Part shown: positions 23,682-30,921 of the stretch, piece by piece
Layout of the letters: each line of letters opens with the position of its first letter
Position numbering within the stretch: the stretch's first letter is position 1
Assembly (NCBI GenBank): GCA_017940565.1
Contig: JAGAYH010000045.1
Location: forward strand, 1 to 39,405
DNA: 39,405 bases
Reading direction: 5' to 3'
Source: Bacteroidaceae bacterium
Lineage (GTDB): Bacteria > Bacteroidota > Bacteroidia > Bacteroidales > Bacteroidaceae
Position numbers and translations under genes: made by a program
Notes under the pieces: generated by a model
Databases searched by the model: none
What the model was told of the DNA's origin: nothing
The model's input: only the letters and a program-made list of their open reading frames with translations

Positions 23682-24596
23682 ATGAAGAAACCGTTTTTTT
23701 TGATTCTTTTCCCGGTCCTGTGGTTCTGCCTCAGCAGCGGGGCCACGGTGAGAACCTTGTGGAGCGGCAACAAAGCGTTTGCCTCGTGGAGCGATTGCCA
23801 GGACATTGCGGCCACGGCGCTGGCGGCGGTAAAGCCGGAGAGCCTGCTCCAGCTTGACATCTCGGCTCGCAGCGGGGCGCAACTGCAGATATCCTACGGC
23901 AGTTCGTGGACCAATCTGCCCGGACTGGGTGCCCTCGGCATCAGTGGCAACTTCGAACTGCTGGTCACGGCTGAACTGGCGCCGAAACTGAAGCAGGGCA
24001 TCCACATCAAGGGTGTGAACTATACGCTGACGGCCGTACGGCTCGTAACGCCCGACCAAGCCTACACCACCCACAACGATTCCTGGTTCCCCTGGGAGTC
24101 GCTCTTCGCCAGCGGAGGCGAGAAGGGCCCCACCTGTCTGCTCAATGTGAAGAAGAAAGGAGGCGCCGGGTGGTACTATGCCGACGGCATCGACCTCAGC
24201 ACCTATGGCAACGTCCATATAACCTTTTCACAGGCCACCCGGGCAGCGCTGACATTTCAGATTCTCTATGGCAACGACAAGGTGGCCCAGGCCACGGTCG
24301 AGGCGGGCACAACCGAATTCAACTATCCCCTCAACAGCCGGCTGAAAGGTGTTTACAGCATCAATCTCGTCACAGACGAAGCGCAAAGTGTCTTCCTGGG
24401 CAGCGTGGACGTGATGGACAATGAAGGCCATTACGTCTCAGGCATCAAGGCCGTAAGAAATACGGCGGCCGGCAGGGTAGTGAAAACGGAATACTTTACT
24501 GTTGACGGCAAGGTTGCCCCGACCCGTACGCCAGATATCACCATTGTGCGGCAGACACTGGAAAACGGCCAGACAGTCACCCGAAAAATCAAATAA
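23682..24596 (+). CDS. Secreted protein of unknown function, partner of the GH26 mannanase
   Basis: The product has 304 residues with a signal peptide (MKKPFFLILFPVLWFCLSSG). Two beta-rich regions follow: about 22-115 (TLWSGNKAFASWSD, then LDISARSGAQLQISYG) and about 130-255 (GWYYADGIDLSTYGNVHITF). Each has the look of a carbohydrate-binding or jelly-roll fold, but I do not recognise a family with certainty. The last 35 residues, with EYFTVDGK and ending in TRKIK, resemble the C-terminal motif of the 1134-residue protein (VYTVDGK ... KKIAVK). The mannanase gene starts 8 nt later, so the pair is almost certainly cotranscribed, and a mannan-binding role is the natural inference. The start at 23682 is preferred over 23631 because of the promoter and the signal peptide. 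Confidence 0.75.
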   Translation: MKKPFFLILFPVLWFCLSSGATVRTLWSGNKAFASWSDCQDIAATALAAVKPESLLQLDISARSGAQLQISYGSSWTNLPGLGALGISGNFELLVTAELAPKLKQGIHIKGVNYTLTAVRLVTPDQAYTTHNDSWFPWESLFASGGEKGPTCLLNVKKKGGAGWYYADGIDLSTYGNVHITFSQATRAALTFQILYGNDKVAQATVEAGTTEFNYPLNSRLKGVYSINLVTDEAQSVFLGSVDVMDNEGHYVSGIKAVRNTAAGRVVKTEYFTVDGKVAPTRTPDITIVRQTLENGQTVTRKIK

Positions 24597-24604
24597 TATA
24601 CGCC

Positions 24605-25645
24605 ATGAAACAAACCATACTCCTGCTGCTGACGACTCTGTTTGCACTGACAGCACCGGCACAGATTGACAGCAATCCCTGCGATGCCGAGGCCATCGCC
24701 GCGGCCAAGAACCTCTATGCCTACCTGCGCGACGAGGTGTGGGGAAAGAAGGTGCTCTCGGGATGCCAGGCCCGGTGGAACTACAATACCGACGATGCCG
24801 AAACCATCTACCAGAAGACAGGCAAGTATCCTGCCGTCAATGTGTTTGACTTCCAGCACTACGACATGAGTTGGGTAAACTACCGCTCCGCAGTGGCCCG
24901 CGACTGGTATCGTAACGGTGGCATCGTGTCCTTCATGTGGCACTGGAACGTGCCTGTCAACGCCTTTACGGCGGCCAACCGCGATGCCTATACCGTGATG
25001 ATTTCCAGCGGTGACGAACTGACCTACTTCTCGCCCTCACGGGCCGTGACGGAGGGAACGCTCGAAAACCGCATCGCCCGCCAGCAGCTCGACGGTGTGG
25101 CAGCCTTGCTGCTGCTCTATCAGTCGCAGGGCATCCCCGTCCTGTGGCGTCCGCTCCACGAGGCCGCAGGCAACCGTCTGGACGACGGCACACGGCAGCC
25201 CTGGTTCTGGTGGGGCAGCGAGGGGGCGGAAGCCTACAAGCGGCTCTACCGCTACATGTATGACTACTTCCAGAAGAAAGGTCTCCACAACTTGTTGTGG
25301 ATATGGACTTCACAGACCGACGACCCCGACTGGTATCCCGGTGACGACTGCGTGGACTTCATTGCCCGCGACGCCTATGAAAAGAACAGCAGCCATGCAG
25401 CCATCAAAGCCGACTTTGATGCGCTCAAGAAGCGCTACCCCAACAAGATGCTGATTCTGGCCGAAACCGACGGGGTGCCTAGCTATGCCAATATGGAAAA
25501 GGACGAGGCCAAATGGCTCTTCGTGGCCCCTTGGACGGGCGACTTCCCCTTCAATGAGGCGTATGGCAACACCGATGCCTTCTGGAAAACCTTTATGACC
25601 GACCAGGGCATCATCACCCGCGACCAGGTAACCGTCAAGAAGTAA
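24605..25645 (+). CDS. GH26 beta-mannanase (endo-1,4-beta-mannosidase), secreted
   Basis: The protein has 346 residues with a signal peptide ending APA-Q near residue 20. The rest is one GH26 (beta/alpha)8 barrel. The acid/base is E186 in VLWRPLHEAAG and the nucleophile is E287 in LILAETDGV. The conserved W-H-W (FMWHWNVP, about 103-110) and WFWWGSEGAEAYKRLYRYMYD (about 199-219) are also family hallmarks. GH26 enzymes hydrolyse internal beta-1,4-mannosidic bonds of mannans and galactomannans with retention. There is no lipobox, so it is periplasmic or released. No SusC/SusD pair is present, so this is not a full utilisation locus within the window. Cotranscribed with the preceding unknown protein. 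Confidence 0.92.
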   Translation: MKQTILLLLTTLFALTAPAQIDSNPCDAEAIAAAKNLYAYLRDEVWGKKVLSGCQARWNYNTDDAETIYQKTGKYPAVNVFDFQHYDMSWVNYRSAVARDWYRNGGIVSFMWHWNVPVNAFTAANRDAYTVMISSGDELTYFSPSRAVTEGTLENRIARQQLDGVAALLLLYQSQGIPVLWRPLHEAAGNRLDDGTRQPWFWWGSEGAEAYKRLYRYMYDYFQKKGLHNLLWIWTSQTDDPDWYPGDDCVDFIARDAYEKNSSHAAIKADFDALKKRYPNKMLILAETDGVPSYANMEKDEAKWLFVAPWTGDFPFNEAYGNTDAFWKTFMTDQGIITRDQVTVKK

Positions 25646-25678
25646 AAGCAATCTATCTGCGATTTTTAGGACAGAATG

Positions 25679-25709
25679 ATTGAGATGTCACGCTTTTTAT
25701 CTACCTTTG
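25679..25709 (+). promoter_or_regulatory. Promoter for the nfeD-SPFH pair
   Basis: A -33 ATTG at 25679-25682 and a -7 TACCTTTG at 25702-25709 are separated by 19 bp. The leader would be about 26 nt. Confidence 0.75.
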
Positions 25710-25741
25710 TAAAATGAAATAACAAAAGATACTGAATAATT

Positions 25742-26182
25742 ATGGAAATTGCATTCTACCTCTGGTTGGGCGCCGCTGTGGTGCTATTCATCCTGGAACT
25801 GCTCACACTGAGCTTCTTCCTGCTGTGCTTCTCTGTGGGTGCTGTAGTGGCTGCCGTGTGCGCCCTGTGCGGCCTGGGCACGGGAGTCCAAATACTGGCC
25901 TTTGCCATTGGCTCGCTGTTGGCATTCCTCTTCATCCGCCCGGTGCTCATCCGTCACTTCAACCGGCGCAGTGCCTCGCGGCCCAAGACCAACGTGGATG
26001 CCCTGGTGGGCAAACAGGGCCGGGTGGTTGAAGCGGTAGAGGGAGGAATACACTGCGGCCGCGTCACCATTGACGGCGATAACTGGCAGGCACGCTCCGA
26101 CGACGGACAACCCATCGGAGAAGGCGAGGTAGTGACCGTCACTGCCATCGACAGCATCATACTGACCGTCAAAAAGAATTGA
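25742..26182 (+). CDS. NfeD family membrane protein
   Basis: The product has 146 residues. Hydrophobic segments lie at about 5-25, 28-45 and 49-66, and a soluble OB-fold domain at about 80-146 includes LVGKQGRVVEAV, GRVTIDGDNWQARS and IGEGEVVTVTAIDSIILTVKK. This is the short NfeD type that lacks the ClpP-like protease domain. NfeD OB domains work with SPFH/stomatin proteins in membrane organisation, and the next gene encodes one 40 nt downstream, the classic pairing. Confidence 0.9.
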   Translation: MEIAFYLWLGAAVVLFILELLTLSFFLLCFSVGAVVAAVCALCGLGTGVQILAFAIGSLLAFLFIRPVLIRHFNRRSASRPKTNVDALVGKQGRVVEAVEGGIHCGRVTIDGDNWQARSDDGQPIGEGEVVTVTAIDSIILTVKKN

Positions 26183-26222
26183 GAATTGAAAAAGGATAAT
26201 CACGAATTAAAATTCTAAAAAC

Positions 26223-27203
26223 ATGTCAACTCCTCTTATCATTCTGGCCATCATCGCACTGGCCATCGTTGTGCTTATCTCGAAGGGCATTCTCATCGTG
26301 CCACAGTCGGAGACACAGGTCATCGAACGTCTCGGCCGCTACGACCGCACCCTGCAGTCGGGCCTGAACATCATCATGCCTTTCGTGGACCGTCCGCGTG
26401 AAATCTGTACGCGTATCTCCTACCAGGCTCCCAACGGCAAGTCGTATGCCATCATCAAGACCACTAAGAAGATAGACCTTCGCGAACAGGTCTATGATTT
26501 CCCCAAACAGAGCGTCATCACAAAGGATAACGTGGTCACTGAAATCAACGCGCTGCTCTACTTCCAAATCATGGATCCGGTGAAGGCCGTTTATGAGATT
26601 GACAACCTGCCCAACGCCATCGAGAAACTCACGCAGACCACCCTGCGTAACGTTGTGGGCGAACTGGAACTCGACGAGAGCCTCACCTCGCGCGACATCA
26701 TCAACTCGAAATTGCGCACCGTGCTCGACGAAGCCACCAACAAGTGGGGCGTTAAGGTGAACCGTGTGGAATTGCAGGACATCACACCGCCCGACTCCGT
26801 ACGCGACGCCATGGAGCAGCAGATGCAGGCCGAGCGTTCGCGCCGCGCCGAGATTCTCCGCGCCGAAGGTGAGAAGCAAAGCGCCATTCTACAGTCGGAA
26901 GGCGAGAAGCAGAGCGTCATCAACCAGGCCGAAGCCAAGAAGCAGGAGCAAATATTGAAAGCCCAGGGTGAAGCCGAAGCCAAGATACTGCAGGCCGATG
27001 CCGAAGCCAAGGCCATACGTATGGTGGCCGATGCCGTGAGCCAGAGCCAGACCGACCCTGCCAGCTATCTGCTCGCCACAAAATACATCGCCACGCTCAA
27101 GGATATGGTCAGCGGCAAGGACGGCAAGACCGTTTACATCCCCTACGAAGCCACCGGCATGCTGGGCAGCCTGGGCAGCATTAAGGAAATTTTTAATAAA
27201 TAG
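26223..27203 (+). CDS. SPFH/stomatin-like membrane protein (QmcA/slipin type)
   Basis: The product has 326 residues. One N-terminal hydrophobic segment (about 4-24) is followed by the SPFH domain (about 25-190; VPQSETQVIERLGRYDRTLQSG, then NVVTEINALLYFQIMDP). A long charged helical region (about 195-265) has repeated AEGEKQSAILQSEGEKQS units that should form a coiled coil and drive ring assembly. A hydrophobic Gly-rich C-terminus (TGMLGSLGSIKEIF) is typical of QmcA-like proteins. Such proteins form large oligomeric cages or microdomains in the inner membrane and modulate proteases such as FtsH. Paired with NfeD. Confidence 0.93.
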   Translation: MSTPLIILAIIALAIVVLISKGILIVPQSETQVIERLGRYDRTLQSGLNIIMPFVDRPREICTRISYQAPNGKSYAIIKTTKKIDLREQVYDFPKQSVITKDNVVTEINALLYFQIMDPVKAVYEIDNLPNAIEKLTQTTLRNVVGELELDESLTSRDIINSKLRTVLDEATNKWGVKVNRVELQDITPPDSVRDAMEQQMQAERSRRAEILRAEGEKQSAILQSEGEKQSVINQAEAKKQEQILKAQGEAEAKILQADAEAKAIRMVADAVSQSQTDPASYLLATKYIATLKDMVSGKDGKTVYIPYEATGMLGSLGSIKEIFNK

Positions 27204-27255
27204 TTGCCAGAACAACAACTAACTTGCCCCGTTTTTCTTAAAAACTATTGAAAAT

Positions 27256-27292
27256 ACGGCCCGGTGCATTAACTTTCGGTGCGCCGGGCCGT
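27256..27292 (+). terminator. Hairpin after the SPFH gene
   Basis: ACGGCCCGGTGC pairs with GCGCCGGGCCGT (one wobble) around a 13-nt loop, 53 nt after the stop. There is no T-run, so it is a weak terminator candidate. The loop contains TAACTTTC, a poor -7-like box, so promoter activity for the next gene cannot be excluded. Confidence 0.5.
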
Positions 27293-27341
27293 CATACAAG
27301 TAAACACAGCATTGTGTGGTAACAATTAAAAGTTAGAAGCC

Positions 27342-28922
27342 ATGAAGAAGATGATGTACCTTTTCAGCACGCTCCTCCTCATCCTCGCAGGAGTTGAGCC
27401 CGTGAGAGCCCAGTGGATTGAGCCCGCACAGTATCAGGACATGCTCGGCCGTGGGGTCGATGTGGAATGGTGGACTGACGGCAACGACTATTCTTCCTAC
27501 GACTGGGACGAAACCCTTTCCGACTACAGCGATGCCGGCATACAGCACGTGCGTATCACCTTGGAAAACGATGTGCTTACCGACTACGACTTCGACCGCC
27601 TGGACCGTCAGGTCAATGCCTGCCTGCGCTACAACATCGTGCCCATCATAGCCTTCCGCCCGCGCTTTGCCCACGGCGGACAGCCTGTGCTCTACCGCAA
27701 CCGTCTCACCTCATGGTGGCGCATCATGGCCGAGCACTACCGCGGCTACCCGGCACGCCTGTCGTTTGACATTCTCATTGAGCCAAACAGCTCCATGTTT
27801 GCCACCACGGCACTGCTCAACGACTTCTATGAGGACTGTGTCAGCGTCATCCGTGTGAGCAATCCCTACCGTATCCTGTTCATTGCTCCGACCTACAACA
27901 GCGACCCGATGTATCTGCGCCACCTGCGCATCCCCTCGCGTCACAATGGATATCTCATGGCCGAGTGGCACTTCCTCTCGCAGGCCAACTACGAACGTGC
28001 CTGGTACAACTGGCAGCATCGCCGTGCCTACGAAGAGCGTTGGATCAACCAGCGCGTTCAGGCTGCCATTGCCTGGCAGCGTGCCACCGGCATCTACACC
28101 TGGGTCGGCGGCTGGGCCACCGGAGCTTGGTATGCCACGGGATACAACGCCATGCAGGAGGCCTACACCGACTTCCTCTGCCGCGCCCTTACCGCCGCAC
28201 GCATTCCCTTCGCCGTTCGCGGATTCAGCCGCTACTACAATCCTGCCGCCCGTGCCTGGCACAACGTAGGCCATGCCCCGATGCGCACTGTCTTCCCGCG
28301 AGGCAACTTTGCCCACAGCGGTCATCCCGTAGGTCCTGCCGCACCGGCCATGCACCCGCAGCATGCCAATCGTAACGGATTCTCCGTAGGTGGCCACCGC
28401 TTCGAACAGAGCGGACGTCCGGCACAGCAGCCCAATCGTCAGCGTGTTGACGGCCGCCGTAACGACAACCGTCGCGACAATGGTTTCATCAACAACGGCC
28501 AGCGCCGCAATGACCAGAACTATAACCGCGGTAACCAGAACTATAACCGCGGAGACCAGAACTATAACCGCAGCGAGGGTCAGAGCCCAGCCCGCATGCA
28601 ACGTCAGGATAACAGCCGTAATAGCGAGAGCACCTGGCGTCGGGAGAGCACCCGGCGTAGCAGCGAGCAAACCTCCCGTCAGCAACAGACCCGGCGCCAG
28701 ACTTCAGACCGTGTGCAGCGTCAGGAAAACACACAACGGCAGGAGCGCGTACAACGCAGCGAGCAGACCTCGCGTCCGCAGCAGATCCAGCGCCAACAGT
28801 CGCAGCCGCAGCGCAGCGAGCGTGTGCAGCAGCCCCAGCGTCAGACGCAAAGTCAAGGCAACACCCAGCAGACAACCAACCGTCGCAGCGGAGGAGGTTT
28901 CTCCCGTGGCGGCAACCGATAA
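27342..28922 (+). CDS. Secreted GH5-like barrel protein with long Q/R/N-rich repetitive tail
   Basis: The product has 526 residues. The signal peptide (MKKMMYLFSTLLLILAG) ends near VRA-Q at residue 23. Residues about 30-310 resemble a GH5 cellulase-type barrel (GVDVEWW, HVRITLENDVLTDYDFDRLDRQVNACLRYNIVPIIAF, then LSFDILIEPNSS). E147 matches the acid/base of the usual NEP motif, but the Asn is Ile (I-E-P). The expected Gly-Glu nucleophile motif near the last strands reads TWVGGWATG (G256-G257), with no Glu at that point. It may be inactive or altered; my alignment is by eye. From about residue 330 to 526 the sequence is low-complexity Q, R, N and S, strongly basic, including three perfect or near-perfect NYNR-type heptapeptide repeats (28512-28574). 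The tail may bind polyanions. Confidence 0.75.
   Translation: MKKMMYLFSTLLLILAGVEPVRAQWIEPAQYQDMLGRGVDVEWWTDGNDYSSYDWDETLSDYSDAGIQHVRITLENDVLTDYDFDRLDRQVNACLRYNIVPIIAFRPRFAHGGQPVLYRNRLTSWWRIMAEHYRGYPARLSFDILIEPNSSMFATTALLNDFYEDCVSVIRVSNPYRILFIAPTYNSDPMYLRHLRIPSRHNGYLMAEWHFLSQANYERAWYNWQHRRAYEERWINQRVQAAIAWQRATGIYTWVGGWATGAWYATGYNAMQEAYTDFLCRALTAARIPFAVRGFSRYYNPAARAWHNVGHAPMRTVFPRGNFAHSGHPVGPAAPAMHPQHANRNGFSVGGHRFEQSGRPAQQPNRQRVDGRRNDNRRDNGFINNGQRRNDQNYNRGNQNYNRGDQNYNRSEGQSPARMQRQDNSRNSESTWRRESTRRSSEQTSRQQQTRRQTSDRVQRQENTQRQERVQRSEQTSRPQQIQRQQSQPQRSERVQQPQRQTQSQGNTQQTTNRRSGGGFSRGGNR
28512..28574 (+). repeat. Three tandem 21-bp repeats inside the Q/R/N-rich tail
   Basis: In-frame units start at 28512, 28533 and 28554, each encoding D/N-Q-N-Y-N-R-G/S. 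The shared core is CAGAACTATAACCGC. This is a candidate for copy-number change by slippage. Confidence 0.9.
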
Positions 28923-28949
28923 ATTAAAAATCAGAATTTGTTAAAAGTA

Positions 28950-28985
28950 GCCGGCCCTACGTTCGTAAGGCCGGCTCTTTTTATT
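28950..28985. terminator. Terminator between convergent genes
   Basis: AGCCGGCC (28950-28957) pairs with GGCCGGCT (28970-28977), with TACG/CGTA pairing inside, followed by CTTTTTATT. On the minus strand the same stem is followed by ACTTTTAAC, so it may also serve the minus-strand gene that ends at 29002. Confidence 0.85.
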
Positions 28986-29001
28986 GTGTGATGTTTATGT
29001 T

Positions 29002-30657
29002 TTATTTAATGTTCACATGGCGGCAATGCACTTGTTTGACCGTTTCGGCTTTCAGGCCGATGTTGTGGCTTATGGTCACGTGTTCGGCATCGTGCAAGAG
29101 GATGCAGACGGGTTTCTTCGAGTCGAACACATTGTTGCGTATCGTGATGTTGCGGTTCACGTAAGGGGGTGTCTCGCGGGCCTCTGTTGTCACCATCACA
29201 CAGGCTGCCGTGCCGTCGCCCCCTGCCTCGCCGCAGTGGGCGATGTAGTTGTTCTCCACCAGGGCATATTCCACCGGCACGCCCTCGTGCCAACTCAGTT
29301 CACCGCCCAGTTTGATGGCTGTCAGGGTAGTGCCTTCCATGCGGTTGCCGCGGATGACGCTCCAGGGAGCCTTTATCAGGAAGGCCCGGCCATTGTGGTA
29401 ATACACCGTATTGTTTTCCACAAACACTTTCGGATAGCGCGTATGGTTCACCAGATACATCTTTTCTGCATCGGCCGTCATGGGCCGGTCGAGAGTCACG
29501 GTCACCTTCCAGTCTTTTTCATCGGTTTCAACGTTCTTAACCACGTATTGCCCTTTCACGGCCATGCTCTGTCGGTCCACGGCCTGCAGCGTGTCGCCCC
29601 GTTGCGGATAGTCGAGCGATTGGGCGTGGAGGTCAGCCCCCTGCACCTTTACCTCCACCTGACGGCGGTCGGCCTGCGGGTAAGGATACCAATAATAATT
29701 ATGCACGTTGGTGCAGTCGTCGCCGTTGCCCTTGAAGGTACAGTTGCGCAGTGTCAGGCGTCCCGAGCACGAGGTGAAGTGGGTGGCGTCGGTGTTCGTC
29801 GAGCTGTAGCGTCCCGGTTCCGGCACCACGCGCAGACCCTCCACCGTGATGTTTTCCGACAGGTGGCCCACCACGCCCATGCCGGGATAGCTCAGGATGC
29901 TCACGCCCCGCAGCGTCACGTCTCTCGACTCCTTGACCATGATGCACGGCCGGTAGTGGCCGCCATAGCGGATGATGCACACGTCGCCCACCGTGGGGTG
30001 CCATTTGTCCGATGCCACGCGGATGAGCCCCGGCCGCATCAGTGTTGTTTCGCCCACATGGCCGTAGTAGAACGTTTTGCGCGATTGGCTGTAGAAGTAG
30101 TAGCGCCCCTGCACCACGCTGTCGATGTATTGGTAGAGTTGCGGGTCAAACGTCAGGTCGTAGCCTGAGTCGTCCACCGCCGTCACGCGTGCTTCCGTGG
30201 CTGCCGGCCGTTTCATGGTGACGGTCAGTCCGTCGATAGTGACGTTGTGCGTCTTTACCAGCGAAATCACCTGCATCCATCCCGCCACCTCCAGCACGGC
30301 GCCGTCGGCTTCTATCCTCATGTTGCGGCAACCGGTGAAGTCCAGCCCCGTGGCATAAGGGCGTTGCGGGTTGAAGAGCGCCCACTGCACCTCCAGTCCG
30401 CGGCCCAGTGCGCCGCTGATGGCGCGGCGCTCGGTGTCCACGGCATCGGCATCGCTCAGCAGGTAGCGGCCCGGGGCCCAGCGCAGGGTGGTGCCGGCGT
30501 GTTCACGGCAATAGGCCGCGGCGCGCCGCAGGGCCTCCGTGTCGTCGCGGCCGTCGTCGGGGCAGGCGCCGAAATCACTTACATTCACAATTTTGGCTTG
30601 GGCGGCTACCGTCAGGCACAGCCCCAGGGCCAGGCATTTCAGGGAGAGACTCTTCAT
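29002..30657 (-). CDS. Secreted right-handed beta-helix protein, GH110-like (alpha-1,3-galactosidase candidate)
   Basis: The product has 551 residues. The signal peptide (MKSLSLKCLALGLCLTVAAQ) is followed by a pectate-lyase-superfamily start, VNVSDFGACPDDGRDDTEALRRA (about 24-46). Several beta-helix rungs follow (NMRIEADGAVLEVAG, NVTIDGLTVTMKRP, DVTLRGVSILSYPGMGVVG, NITIRNNVFDSKKP). The rung DATHFTSCSGRLTLRNCTFKGNGDDCTNVHNYY (about 290-322) matches the GH110 pattern, with paired aspartates D313-D314 at the catalytic position described for this inverting family. GH110 enzymes remove terminal alpha-1,3-linked galactose, for example from blood-group B or linear alpha-Gal glycans. Family assignment is from memory of the motif; another polysaccharide-active beta-helix family is possible. 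It is transcribed alone from a -7 box near 30700. Confidence 0.75.
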   Translation of the reverse strand: MKSLSLKCLALGLCLTVAAQAKIVNVSDFGACPDDGRDDTEALRRAAAYCREHAGTTLRWAPGRYLLSDADAVDTERRAISGALGRGLEVQWALFNPQRPYATGLDFTGCRNMRIEADGAVLEVAGWMQVISLVKTHNVTIDGLTVTMKRPAATEARVTAVDDSGYDLTFDPQLYQYIDSVVQGRYYFYSQSRKTFYYGHVGETTLMRPGLIRVASDKWHPTVGDVCIIRYGGHYRPCIMVKESRDVTLRGVSILSYPGMGVVGHLSENITVEGLRVVPEPGRYSSTNTDATHFTSCSGRLTLRNCTFKGNGDDCTNVHNYYWYPYPQADRRQVEVKVQGADLHAQSLDYPQRGDTLQAVDRQSMAVKGQYVVKNVETDEKDWKVTVTLDRPMTADAEKMYLVNHTRYPKVFVENNTVYYHNGRAFLIKAPWSVIRGNRMEGTTLTAIKLGGELSWHEGVPVEYALVENNYIAHCGEAGGDGTAACVMVTTEARETPPYVNRNITIRNNVFDSKKPVCILLHDAEHVTISHNIGLKAETVKQVHCRHVNIK

Positions 30658-30692
30658 GCGGACAATTTGTTTTCGTTAGACATATGCGACCA

Positions 30693-30700
30693 CAAAGTTA
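30693..30700 (-). promoter_or_regulatory. -7 box for the GH110-like gene
   Basis: CAAAGTTA on the plus strand reads TAACTTTG on the minus strand, 35 nt upstream of the start codon. The -33 region is weak (GTTTAG on the minus strand). Confidence 0.55.
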
Positions 30701-30770
30701 CTCATTTTCCCGACTTCCGCCGCCTAAACGGGGCCTGCTTTTTCAACTCCCGGCCAAGGCGTCAGTGAAC

Positions 30771-30832
30771 CTAACTCCGTTTTCGTCACGCCTAAATCCG
30801 ATTTAGGCGCGCCCAAATGCGTCTTCGTTTTT
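30771..30832. repeat. Composite family B repeat
   Basis: The left half-site CTAACTCCGTTTTCGTCA is the same as at 7465. It is followed by a 21-bp palindrome, CGCCTAAATC-C-GATTTAGGCG (30789-30809), and by GCCCAAATGCGTCTTCGTT. The same order occurs at 33527-33590. It lies in the gap between divergent genes. Confidence 0.75.
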
Positions 30833-30865
30833 GATGGCCGTGGCCGTTAAAAAAGTATATTCTCT

Positions 30866-30895
30866 CTTGCCTCTGAAAAAGTTTTTGTAATTTTG
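30866..30895 (+). promoter_or_regulatory. Promoter for the MG2-domain protein
   Basis: A -33 CTTG at 30866-30869 and a -7 TAATTTTG at 30888-30895 are separated by 18 bp. The leader would be about 20 nt. Confidence 0.6.
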
Positions 30896-30921
30896 ACAGC
30901 ATAAACCCAAATTTTGCAGAG

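Noticed and set aside
28512-28574. Three 21-bp tandem units considered as a CRISPR array
   Set aside because: There are no spacers; the units are contiguous, in frame and part of a coding low-complexity tail.
28984-30168. Plus-strand open frame of 394 codons
   Set aside because: It is antisense to the GH110-like beta-helix gene; composition is that of a shadow frame.
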